A stretch of DNA of 64,000 nt, taken from the NCBI RefSeq assembly GCF_027158205.1, contig NZ_JAPVLU010000004.1:148868-212867 (forward strand), given 5' to 3'. The notes beneath the pieces were generated by a model. The model ran no database searches, was not told the DNA's origin, and was given only the letters and a program-made list of their open reading frames with translations. The number at the start of each line of letters is the position of its first letter. Position 1 is the stretch's first letter. Of the stretch, positions 26,102 to 33,471 are shown one piece after another. The position numbers and the translations under genes were made by a program. The stretch comes from Streptomyces sp. H39-S7 (GTDB lineage: Bacteria; Actinomycetota; Actinomycetes; Streptomycetales; Streptomycetaceae).

Positions 26102-26172
26102 ACGACCATGCTGGCCGCCCCCGGGGTTTCCGCAACCGGACACCCCGGCCCGCGCCCTCCGGTGGGCGGGCC

Positions 26173-26811
26173 TCAGTCGTCGTCGCCCCGGGTCCGGCGG
26201 CGCCGGCGCAGGACGACCGTCCCGGTCAGCGCGGCGGCGACGAGGGCGGCGCCCAGCGCGGTCTCCGCGGGGTTCATGCCGATGCCGCCGCCGAGGCCCG
26301 TCTGCACGCCGCCCCTGGGGGTGCGGGACGAGACGGTGAGGGTTCCGGTGAACGAGCCCTCCTTGGGCGCGGAACCGTTCTTGCAGGTCACCGTGACCTC
26401 GTACTCACCCGGCTGGGTGCCCTCCGGGATCGTGCCGACGCCGCCGACCTGGTTGTCGAGCATCGAGAGGGTGACCGGGGGGATGACGGAACCGCCCGCG
26501 GTGGACCGGAACGTGGCGACGCCGGACGTGCCGGTGCAGTTGCCGCCGTCGAACACGGAGAACTGGCCGCCGGGGGCGACCGGGTTCGGCTGGACGATGA
26601 CGGGGTTGGCGGGCACCACCGGCTTGAGGGGTACGGCGGGCGAGGTGAGTTCGGCGGGCTCGGTGGGCTGCAGGAGCTCGGCGGGCGCCGAGGGCTCTAC
26701 GGACTCGACGGGGACGACGGGCTCGGGTGACACGGCTGACGCGGCTCCCGCCGGGCTCAGCGCGATGACCGCGGCGAGGGCGGGGGCGGCGAGTAGGTGC
26801 TGTGAGCGCAT
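26173..26811 (-). CDS. Secreted surface protein with C-terminal membrane anchor (possible sortase substrate)
   Basis: This 212-aa protein has a signal peptide (MRSQHLLAAPALAAVIAL to AASA), a Pro/Glu/Val-rich stretch of about 45 residues, a beta-rich Ig-like domain with two Cys (NCTGTSG and VTCKNG), and a C-terminal tail RGGVQTGLGG, then a hydrophobic helix and RRRRR. This end resembles C-termini of actinobacterial exported proteins often found near class F sortase genes, but no classical LPXTG is visible, so anchoring by sortase is only a suggestion. GGGAGAG precedes the ATG. It lies upstream of lysX in the same direction; a sortase gene is 3 kb away on the same strand. Confidence 0.8.
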   Translation of the reverse strand: MRSQHLLAAPALAAVIALSPAGAASAVSPEPVVPVESVEPSAPAELLQPTEPAELTSPAVPLKPVVPANPVIVQPNPVAPGGQFSVFDGGNCTGTSGVATFRSTAGGSVIPPVTLSMLDNQVGGVGTIPEGTQPGEYEVTVTCKNGSAPKEGSFTGTLTVSSRTPRGGVQTGLGGGIGMNPAETALGAALVAAALTGTVVLRRRRRTRGDDD

Positions 26812-26997
26812 CGGGTCTCTCCCAGGGCGGGTTCACGGACGGTGTTCCGCGGGGCGGACAGGAACCCGCCCTCCCTCCGAGCACACCCGGATGCCGCGCC
26901 CGTTGCCTGTCGGCCGCCCGGCCGGGACTACGCCGAACGGACCACCGCAGGGGGCGTTCCGGCCGGGCCCGCGCAGGTCAGCGACGTGCCCCGGGCA

Positions 26998-29613
26998 TCA
27001 GGACCGGATGTCGGCGTCACCGCCGCCCGGGTGAACGGGCCCGGCCGCCGCCGGCGCCGGTGCCCCGCCCAGCCGCGGCAGGCGCGGCGCCGTCAGGAAG
27101 CCCTCGGCCATGGCGGTGGCGGCGGCGATCCGGGGCAGCTCGGCGGACCGCTCGTACAGCAGATGGCGCGGGCGCCACTGCGGCAGGTAGGCGGCGTAGG
27201 AGCGGTAGCGGGCCTCCAGGTGCCAGCGGCGGGAGAGCAGCCGGAGAACCTTGCGCCACAGCCGCAGCAGCGGGCCGGCGCCGGCCTTGCCGTCCTCCTC
27301 GAAGACCGAGCGGAAGACGGCGAAGTTGAGGGAGATCCGCTCGACGCCCCGCACCGGTTCGGCGTCCGCCCGCGCCAGCAGCAGCAGTTCGGTGATCAGG
27401 TAGTCGATGAGCGCCCTGCCGGACTCGCGGTCGCGGCGCATCAGGTCGAGGCAGAGGCCCCGCCGGCCCCACGGCACGAAGCTCAGCAGCGCCGAGGTCC
27501 GCCCCTGCGGGTCGCGGCACTCCACCATCACGCAGTCGCCGTCCGCCGGATCGCCCAGCCGGCCCAGCGCCACCGAGAAGCCGCGTTCGCCGGGGTGCCG
27601 CCGCCAGGCGTCGGCGAGATGGGTCAGACCGGCCATCTCCTCGCGGGGGATGTCGCGGTGGCGGCGTACGACGGCGGTGTAGCCGGCGTCGCGGATCAGC
27701 CCGCGGGCCTCCCGCAGCGGACGCAACGCCGCACGGCCGTCCGCGCCCTCCTCCGACATGCCCAGATACGTTCCGGCGAACTCGGCGACGTCGACCACCG
27801 CCTCGTCGCCGAAGTCCAGCGACTTCAGTCCGGCCTGTTCGTAGACGGCCGCGGCGCCCCCGCCGGTCCCGGTGACGGCCGGGATCCAGGCGTGCCGGCG
27901 GGCATCGGCCAGCCAGCCGTCGATCGCCGCCGGCCACTGCGCGCGGTCGCCGATCGGATCCCCGGAGGCCAGCGCCACCCCGTTGACCACCCGGTACAGC
28001 ACGGCGGCCCGGCCGTCGGGGGACCAGCTCACCGACTTGTCACGGCGCAGCGCGAAGTACCCGATCGGGTCGTGCTCGCCGTGCTCGGCGAGCAGTTCGC
28101 GCAGCCGGAGCTCGTCCGACGGTTCGAGCCTGGCGCGGCCGCGCGGGGAGCGGAAGAAGGCGAGCAGCACCATCAGCATCAGGGTGACGCTCAGCAGGTT
28201 GACGGCGAGGTCGGTCCAGCCGGGCACGGTGATCTCGGGCAGGTCGAACAGACTGGAGACGGTGAGCACGCGCAGCACGGCGTAGTGCAGGCAGGCGCGC
28301 CAACTCGCGGGCGGCGCTTCGTCCGTGGCGTGCACCAGGACGGTGCCCAGGCCCACCGCGACGACGCTGCCGATCAGCAGCGAGACCATTCCGAGGGCGA
28401 CGTTGCCGCGCTCGCCCCGCACGTTGAACGCCCGCCGGGAGACGAGCAGGGAGAGCGCCAGCAGCAGGGTGAGGCCGCCGGAGATCCAGTTGAAGGGGTG
28501 CGTGCGGGCCTCGGGGAGCAGATCGATCGCCAGCGCGCACAGCGCCAGGTATCCCCAGACCAGCGTTACGGCGACGATCCAGGACGCGCGCTTGCGGCGG
28601 CGCAGGGTCACCGCGAGCAGGAAGGCCAGGGCGGCGCCGGTGAATCCCGGGCTCAGCAGGAAGGCGGTGAAGAACTCCCCGTTGGTGGCCCGGTGCACCC
28701 GTTCGCGGAAAGGCGCGATCAGTCCGGTGAGGACGTTCACCACGGCGGCGGCCCGCAGGTACCAGACGGCGATCGCCGCCCCGGGCTCCTGCAGCGGCCG
28801 CAGCCACACCTCGATCCGGGACGGCGGGATGTCGACCAGGGTGGGGCGGGGCACGGGGGCGCTCTCGGACTTCGACTTCAGGTGCGGGGCGCCCGCGACC
28901 GCGTCCATCAGGGTGGTCTTGAACGCCACCAGCCGCCGGTGGACGCGGTCCTCGCGGCGCTCGGAGCGGGCCAGCCGCCGGGGCCGGGAGAGGTAGCGCC
29001 AGCGCGACCAGGGGCTGGCCGGCCGGGCCAGCCGCAGCGCCCCGATGATCGCGACCGGCGGCATCATCACGCCGATCAGCCCGGTCCACACCTTGCCCTT
29101 GATCAGGCAGATGACCACGAAGCCCAGCAGGACCGCCGCGACCCCGATCTGCTCGCCGCTGACCCCGCCGACGAAGCCGCCCAGCGGGGCCTCCCCGATG
29201 AGCAGCAGACCGATCACCGCGACGGCGAGGATCACCGCGTCCACGGACTTGCGGCCCTGCTCGCTCCAGTAGACGTCCTCCAGGTGCAGGACGAGGGCGA
29301 ACTCGTCGAGCACCAGCCCGCAGCCGATGCCGAACAGCACGGCCAGGAGGTTGTGCGCGACGACACCGCCGCGTACCGCGAAGGAGCCGATGCCGCCGAT
29401 GAGCATCATGGCCTGGCCGAAGACGACGTGGTGGATGTGCAGGCCGCCCGGGTTGACGTTCCCCGGCCACCAGCTCACGCCCCGCCTGATCATCCGCACG
29501 CTGAAGCGGATGAAGAGGAAGGACCCGATCAACCCGACGAGCAGCAGGAAGAGCGGTTCGCGGCCGTTGTCGACGATCCGCGACCGGTAGGCGTCGGCCA
29601 ACCAGTCCCACAT
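26998..29613 (-). CDS. DUF2156 (MprF-like) membrane protein with an extra N-terminal membrane domain
   Basis: This 871-aa polytopic protein is not a simple LysX copy. Its C-terminal 330 residues are a DUF2156 aminoacyl-phosphatidylglycerol transferase domain (DPIGYFALRRDKSVSW, ALGRLGDPADGDCVMVE, ISLNFAVFRSVFEED, YLPQWRPRHLLY) closely patterned on that of lysX, preceded by the usual transmembrane block (about 270-480). In front of this is a separate membrane domain of about 200 residues with conserved polar residues within helices (GLHIHHVVFG, and LDEFALVLHLEDVYW), a family seen as stand-alone actinobacterial membrane proteins. No tRNA-synthetase domain is present. It may transfer an amino acid to a lipid, or have lost that role. 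GAGGTG lies before the ATG. Confidence 0.88.
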   Translation of the reverse strand: MWDWLADAYRSRIVDNGREPLFLLLVGLIGSFLFIRFSVRMIRRGVSWWPGNVNPGGLHIHHVVFGQAMMLIGGIGSFAVRGGVVAHNLLAVLFGIGCGLVLDEFALVLHLEDVYWSEQGRKSVDAVILAVAVIGLLLIGEAPLGGFVGGVSGEQIGVAAVLLGFVVICLIKGKVWTGLIGVMMPPVAIIGALRLARPASPWSRWRYLSRPRRLARSERREDRVHRRLVAFKTTLMDAVAGAPHLKSKSESAPVPRPTLVDIPPSRIEVWLRPLQEPGAAIAVWYLRAAAVVNVLTGLIAPFRERVHRATNGEFFTAFLLSPGFTGAALAFLLAVTLRRRKRASWIVAVTLVWGYLALCALAIDLLPEARTHPFNWISGGLTLLLALSLLVSRRAFNVRGERGNVALGMVSLLIGSVVAVGLGTVLVHATDEAPPASWRACLHYAVLRVLTVSSLFDLPEITVPGWTDLAVNLLSVTLMLMVLLAFFRSPRGRARLEPSDELRLRELLAEHGEHDPIGYFALRRDKSVSWSPDGRAAVLYRVVNGVALASGDPIGDRAQWPAAIDGWLADARRHAWIPAVTGTGGGAAAVYEQAGLKSLDFGDEAVVDVAEFAGTYLGMSEEGADGRAALRPLREARGLIRDAGYTAVVRRHRDIPREEMAGLTHLADAWRRHPGERGFSVALGRLGDPADGDCVMVECRDPQGRTSALLSFVPWGRRGLCLDLMRRDRESGRALIDYLITELLLLARADAEPVRGVERISLNFAVFRSVFEEDGKAGAGPLLRLWRKVLRLLSRRWHLEARYRSYAAYLPQWRPRHLLYERSAELPRIAAATAMAEGFLTAPRLPRLGGAPAPAAAGPVHPGGGDADIRS

Positions 29614-29782
29614 GGCGTCACCTCGGGAGAGCGGCCGGATCCGGAGAGCACATCATGTACACAAAGTGGCGGCCGGGCTGGGATTTTGTCGTGAACGCGA
29701 GCAATAAGGTGACACACCGTTTTATCCATGCCATCAGAAATTCCTAAACTAGGACATACTGAACTCGCCTGCCAGTGGTGTG

Positions 29783-29814
29783 CCCCCGGGCCGGCCGATC
29801 GGTCCGCCCGGGGG
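29783..29814 (-). terminator. Terminator hairpin of the sortase gene
   Basis: CCCCCGGGC (29783-29791) pairs with GCCCGGGGG (29806-29814), with a further inner pairing GCCGATCGGT. It lies 28 bases after the sortase stop codon on the minus strand and upstream of the DUF2156 gene. Confidence 0.75.
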
Positions 29815-29841
29815 TGGGCAGACCGCCGGAAGCGGATGGGG

Positions 29842-30570
29842 TCAGGCGGGTCCGGCGGAGCCGGTGAGCCGGGCGTAGACCACGACGTTGGCCAGGTATC
29901 CCGCCGCCTTGCTGAACTCCCCGCCGCAGGTGATCACCCGCAGCTCGGCGTCGGGCGTCGCGCCGTACACCCGTTCGGTGGGGAACTCCCGCTTGTCGTA
30001 GACCTCGATGCCGTACACCGTGAACACGGCGGTACGGCCGTCCGCGCGGTCGACCTCGATCCGGTCGCCCTTGTGCAGCCCGCCCAGCCGGTAGAAGACG
30101 GCGGGGCCCTCGCGGGTGTCCACGTGCCCGGCGAGTACGGCCCCGCCCGGCGCGCCGGGCGCGGCCCCGCCCGCGTACCAGCCGGCCAGCGGCCGCTCGG
30201 TCTCCGGCGGCGTCTGCAGCCGGCCGGCGGCGTCGAGTCCGAGCCGCATGAGGGACGCGTCCACCCCGATGGCCGGGATCCGGATCCGTTCGGGGTCGGC
30301 GGCGGCCAGCGGGGTCGCGCGCGGCGGCAGGACGGCCTCCTGCGGCCTGCCGCCGTCCGGGTTCCGCCCGGCCGTGGAGACCGCGTCGGCCGCGGTGGGC
30401 AGCGGCGGCTCCCGCTCCTGCGTGCCGTCGCGCAGCAGCCAGACGCCGGTCACCACCGTGACCGCGAGGATGCCCGCCGCCATCCGGCCGACGCGGTGCG
30501 ACGGCGGACGCCGTGCATCGTCGCGCGCGCCGTCCGGCGCGTCCGGGGGACGGTAGTGCGGCAGTGGCAT
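29842..30570 (-). CDS. Class F sortase
   Basis: This 242-aa membrane-bound transpeptidase has a cytoplasmic N-terminus, one membrane helix (about residues 28-46), a Pro-rich stalk and a sortase barrel from about residue 95. The catalytic His is H149 in AGHVDTREG and the Cys is C215 in RVITCGGEF, the class F (SrtF, actinobacterial) pattern; IRIPAIGVDASL at the domain start is typical. Sortases join surface proteins to the wall or to each other. AGGAGG precedes the ATG at 30570. It has its own terminator, so is a single-gene unit. The protein at 26173-26811 could be a substrate. Confidence 0.92.
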   Translation of the reverse strand: MPLPHYRPPDAPDGARDDARRPPSHRVGRMAAGILAVTVVTGVWLLRDGTQEREPPLPTAADAVSTAGRNPDGGRPQEAVLPPRATPLAAADPERIRIPAIGVDASLMRLGLDAAGRLQTPPETERPLAGWYAGGAAPGAPGGAVLAGHVDTREGPAVFYRLGGLHKGDRIEVDRADGRTAVFTVYGIEVYDKREFPTERVYGATPDAELRVITCGGEFSKAAGYLANVVVYARLTGSAGPA

Positions 30571-30672
30571 GCGGGCCTCCTGGAGACGGTCTCTCCCTGG
30601 CCTTGTTACCGCGCCGGGCCGCTCCCGTACCGCTCACGCACTGCTCTCACGCCGCACCGCGAAATGACGAAA

Positions 30673-30699
30673 GGCGCCCCTCCCGAAGGAGGAACGCCC
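30673..30699 (-). terminator. Imperfect hairpin downstream of tRNA-Lys copy 3
   Basis: GGCGCCCCTCC and GGAGGAACGCC pair around CGAA with two mismatches. It begins 23 bases beyond the tRNA 3' end on the minus strand. Confidence 0.55.
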
Positions 30700-30721
30700 A
30701 GGTCAACGGAGTTACCGTAGG

Positions 30722-30795
30722 TGCGCCGCCAGGGACTCGAACCCCGGACCCGCTGATTAAGAGTCAGCTGCTCTAACCAACTGAGCTAGCGGCGC
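30722..30795 (-). tRNA. tRNA-Lys (anticodon CTT), copy 3
   Basis: This 74-nt cloverleaf (minus strand) has anticodon CTT and differs from the two other copies at only two positions, the last pair of the acceptor stem, which is C-G instead of T-A. The pairing is thus preserved. A TAATGT -10-like element lies 14 nt upstream (30810-30815). CCA is not encoded. Confidence 0.97.
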
Positions 30796-30853
30796 GTGCT
30801 GCGAGACAGACATTAGCATCCGCTTCCGGCGGAGCGAAAATCGAATATCCCGA

Positions 30854-31471
30854 TCAGGCCGGGGAGGTCGTGGGGGTCGGCGCGGGAGCGGACGGGCGGG
30901 CGGCGGAGCGGGCCGCCCGGATGCAGGCCCACAGCAGCACGTCGGGGCCGGGGAGCCACGGCTGACGGGTGTCGGGTGCCACCACCCAGCGCGACGACCC
31001 GCCCTCGGTGTCCAGGCCGGTCTCGTCGCCGTACAGCGGCGGCACGGTCACCGCGTCCCCCGGCCCGTGGCACATCAGCGGCGGTACCGAGTGGCTCCAC
31101 TCCTCCCAGCCCAGCAGTGACGGCAGCCGCTGGGCGCACCCGGGAGCGACCAGCAGGAGCACCCGGCCGCGGTGCAGCGCCACCGGCCCGCTCCCGGGCC
31201 CCGAGGCCCACAGCTGCTCCAGCACCCGGCGGCCGAAGAGCGCGGGGAGGTTCACCACGTCGAAGACGGTGCCGCACGGCAGCACGCTGGGCGCCGTCGG
31301 GCGGGCGCTCCACAGTGCCTGGACGCTGCGTGGGAAAGCGCTGGCGGAGGCGAGCCACTCCGCGCCCGCCGGGGTGACGTACGCGGTGTGCGACTGCCGT
31401 TCGGGATCCATCGGGTCACCGGCCACGCCGAAGTCCGGGTGCCTCCAGGTCTCCCACTGCCATTCGCTCAT
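30854..31471 (-). CDS. Uncharacterised protein resembling part of a DNA primase/polymerase domain
   Basis: This 205-aa protein starts at an ATG preceded by CTCTAGG. I do not recognise a defined function. The segment CGTVFDVVNLPALFGRRVLEQL, GPVALHRGRVLLLVAPG and AVTVPPLY follows the order seen in the archaeo-eukaryotic primase-like (Prim-Pol) domains of actinobacterial proteins, but the acidic catalytic pair of active primases is not obvious. So it may be a degenerate Prim-Pol fold with another role. The C-terminus is Pro/Ala/Thr-rich. It lies alone between tRNA-Lys and the nuclease/helicase operon, on the same strand. Confidence 0.7.
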   Translation of the reverse strand: MSEWQWETWRHPDFGVAGDPMDPERQSHTAYVTPAGAEWLASASAFPRSVQALWSARPTAPSVLPCGTVFDVVNLPALFGRRVLEQLWASGPGSGPVALHRGRVLLLVAPGCAQRLPSLLGWEEWSHSVPPLMCHGPGDAVTVPPLYGDETGLDTEGGSSRWVVAPDTRQPWLPGPDVLLWACIRAARSAARPSAPAPTPTTSPA

Positions 31472-31580
31472 ACACCTAGAGGTACCGGCCGATCGCGCTG
31501 TGTCGAAGTGAATCGGACGAATACGGGACAGGAACAACGCTCATCCGGTACCTTGCGCAACCCGCATATGCCAAAGGCCC

Positions 31581-31601
31581 GTGATCGCTTGACACGATCA
31601 C
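31581..31601. terminator. Short hairpin between two hypothetical genes
   Basis: GTGATCG (31581-31587) pairs with CGATCAC (31595-31601). It lies downstream of the 120-aa gene and upstream of the Prim-Pol-like gene, so may end the nuclease/helicase transcript. Confidence 0.5.
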
Positions 31602-31634
31602 CAGCTCAGGGCAGGGCTTTCAGCCACCTTCCGG

Positions 31635-31997
31635 TCACCGCTCCTGCAGTCGTGTCCCGAACTCGACCATTTTCTTCGCGTAGTCCTCGGTCCAGCCCGA
31701 CTGCTCGGCGATCGCGGCGAACGTCAGCCGGTCGAACCGGCGCGGATCCGCCAACTGGGCCGCAGCTATCGCCTGGTACTCCGTCGCCCGGTCGGCCGCC
31801 GCGCGGAAGGCCAGCGCCAGCTCCGTGGAGCGCGCCAGCAGTTGCCGGGGATCGTCGAGCGACTCCAGGTCGAAGAAGTGCTCCTCGTCGGCGAGGGCCT
31901 GGGCGGGCTCGAAGAGCAGCTCCGCCGGGCGCAGGCGCCGTGCGGTCGCCGGCGGGACGGCGTCGCGCCGGTCGTGAGCCGACTGCGGCTCTGACAT
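31635..31997 (-). CDS. Small uncharacterised protein with a possible HTH
   Basis: This 120-aa protein has a convincing start (ATG with GGAGGT eight bases upstream). It is predicted mostly helical: an acidic middle (LADEEHFFDLESLDDPRQLL) and a C-terminal segment RLTFAAIAEQSGWTEDYAKKMVEFG that looks like a helix-turn-helix. No family is recognised. It lies 91 bp downstream of the helicase gene on the same strand and might belong to that operon. Confidence 0.75.
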   Translation of the reverse strand: MSEPQSAHDRRDAVPPATARRLRPAELLFEPAQALADEEHFFDLESLDDPRQLLARSTELALAFRAAADRATEYQAIAAAQLADPRRFDRLTFAAIAEQSGWTEDYAKKMVEFGTRLQER

Positions 31998-32088
31998 GTA
32001 CCTACCTCCAAGGGATTCGCGCGTTCCATTGTCCCGCGCCCGCGCAAGAGGGCCTGCGGGCCGTCCGACGTGCTGCTCCGCAGCGGCC

Positions 32089-33471
32089 CTACGTCCGGTA
32101 GGGGACCCGGTGCTCGTCCAGGTGCGCCAGAACGGCGTGGTTGGCCTCCCAGCCGTCGGGGAACTTCACCGTCACGCCGAGCTGCACCGGTTCGGTCGAC
32201 GGATGCTCGTCCAGCAGCCGGGCCACGCCCGCCCGGCAGACCACGATGCAGGCGTGCCGGTGCCGGGAGGCGAGCACGCACAGCCGGCCCGTCTCCAGGT
32301 GGAAGGCCGTCGCGTCCGGACGGCCGGACAGCGGGTGCAGGAAGACCGTCACGTCGAACTCCCGGCCCTGCAGCCGGTTCGCGGTGTCCACGGCGACCCC
32401 GGCCACGCCCAGCGCGGTGAGCGCCGACCGCACCGCCGCCGCCTGGTCGCGGTGGGCCGTGCCGACGGCGATCCGGTCCGCGGTCAGCGGCGACGGCTCC
32501 TGCGAGCGCTCGCTGAACGTCACCCCGCCCCGGTCCAGCAGCCGCCGCACCACCAGGGCCACCGCGTGCACCGCCTCGGGATCCGTCCGGGGAGTGTGCC
32601 GGGCCGGCAGCTCCAGCAGCCCCCAACCCGACGCGGCCGCCTCGTCCAGCACCTCGTCGGGGCCCGTGCCCTGCGAGGGCACTCCGAAGGACAGCCGCCG
32701 GACGCCGGGCCCGGTGCCGCTGCGGAACGGCGTGTACGGGTAGAACGCCCGCGACACCAGCGGCGCCGCCGACGCCGGGAGCCGCCACGACACCGGCAGC
32801 CGGTGCTGCGGGAGCCCTGGGTTGTGCGCCAGCAGCGTCACCACCGCGCTCGCCGACGGGTCGTAACTCAGCCCCGCCCACTGGTCGGCGCCCACCACGC
32901 TGAACGGGTCCAGCTGCCCGGGGTCACCGACGAACAGCGCCCGTTCGAAGAGCCCGGCCACCTGGAGCAGCGCGTCCGAACGCATTTGGTACGCCTCGTC
33001 GACGATCGCGTGCCTCCAGGGCGACGTCAGGTCGGTGGTCTTGACGTACGCCCACTTCGCCGAGGTCGCGATCACCACCTTCTGCTGGGCGAGATCGGCC
33101 ACCTTCGCGGACTTCACGATCGACGGATGCCGGTCGAGCAGCGGATCGGGCGGCGACTCCGCGCCGTGCAACCGTCCGATCGCCAGTCCGGGATCGGCGG
33201 TCGCCAACCGGTCCGCGAGGTCGTCCACCTGCGCGTTCGTCTGCGCGACGACCATCAACGACTCGCCCGCCGCGGCCAGTTCCTGCGCGGCGCGCACCAC
33301 GAGCGTCGACTTGCCGGCGCCCGGCGGGGAGTCGACGACGACACCGCGCGACGACCCGTGGAGCGTGTCGCGCAGGATCGCCTCCGTGACCGCCGCCGCC
33401 TCGGCCGCGGGGTCGCGCGGAGCGGGGCGGGCCGAACCGTGGGGCGGTGAGTCCTCCGTCGTGCGGCTCAC
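32089..33471 (-). CDS. Compact superfamily 1 (Dna2/Upf1-like) helicase
   Basis: This 460-aa ATPase has all main SF1B motifs: Walker A SPPGAGKST (about 48-56), Walker B IVDEAYQ (about 156-162), motif III VGDPGQLDPF (181-190), a motif IV-like SWRLP, motif V DTANRLQGREFDVTVF and motif VI LCVLASRHRHACIVV. The core is unusually short; the accessory 1B beta-barrel and stalk of Dna2 or RecD-like enzymes have little room. The GTG overlaps the stop codon of the preceding gene (GTGA), so it is co-translated with it. With the upstream Fe-S nuclease this suggests a DNA end-processing machine. It is the third of three overlapping genes. Confidence 0.88.
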   Translation of the reverse strand: MSRTTEDSPPHGSARPAPRDPAAEAAAVTEAILRDTLHGSSRGVVVDSPPGAGKSTLVVRAAQELAAAGESLMVVAQTNAQVDDLADRLATADPGLAIGRLHGAESPPDPLLDRHPSIVKSAKVADLAQQKVVIATSAKWAYVKTTDLTSPWRHAIVDEAYQMRSDALLQVAGLFERALFVGDPGQLDPFSVVGADQWAGLSYDPSASAVVTLLAHNPGLPQHRLPVSWRLPASAAPLVSRAFYPYTPFRSGTGPGVRRLSFGVPSQGTGPDEVLDEAAASGWGLLELPARHTPRTDPEAVHAVALVVRRLLDRGGVTFSERSQEPSPLTADRIAVGTAHRDQAAAVRSALTALGVAGVAVDTANRLQGREFDVTVFLHPLSGRPDATAFHLETGRLCVLASRHRHACIVVCRAGVARLLDEHPSTEPVQLGVTVKFPDGWEANHAVLAHLDEHRVPYRT

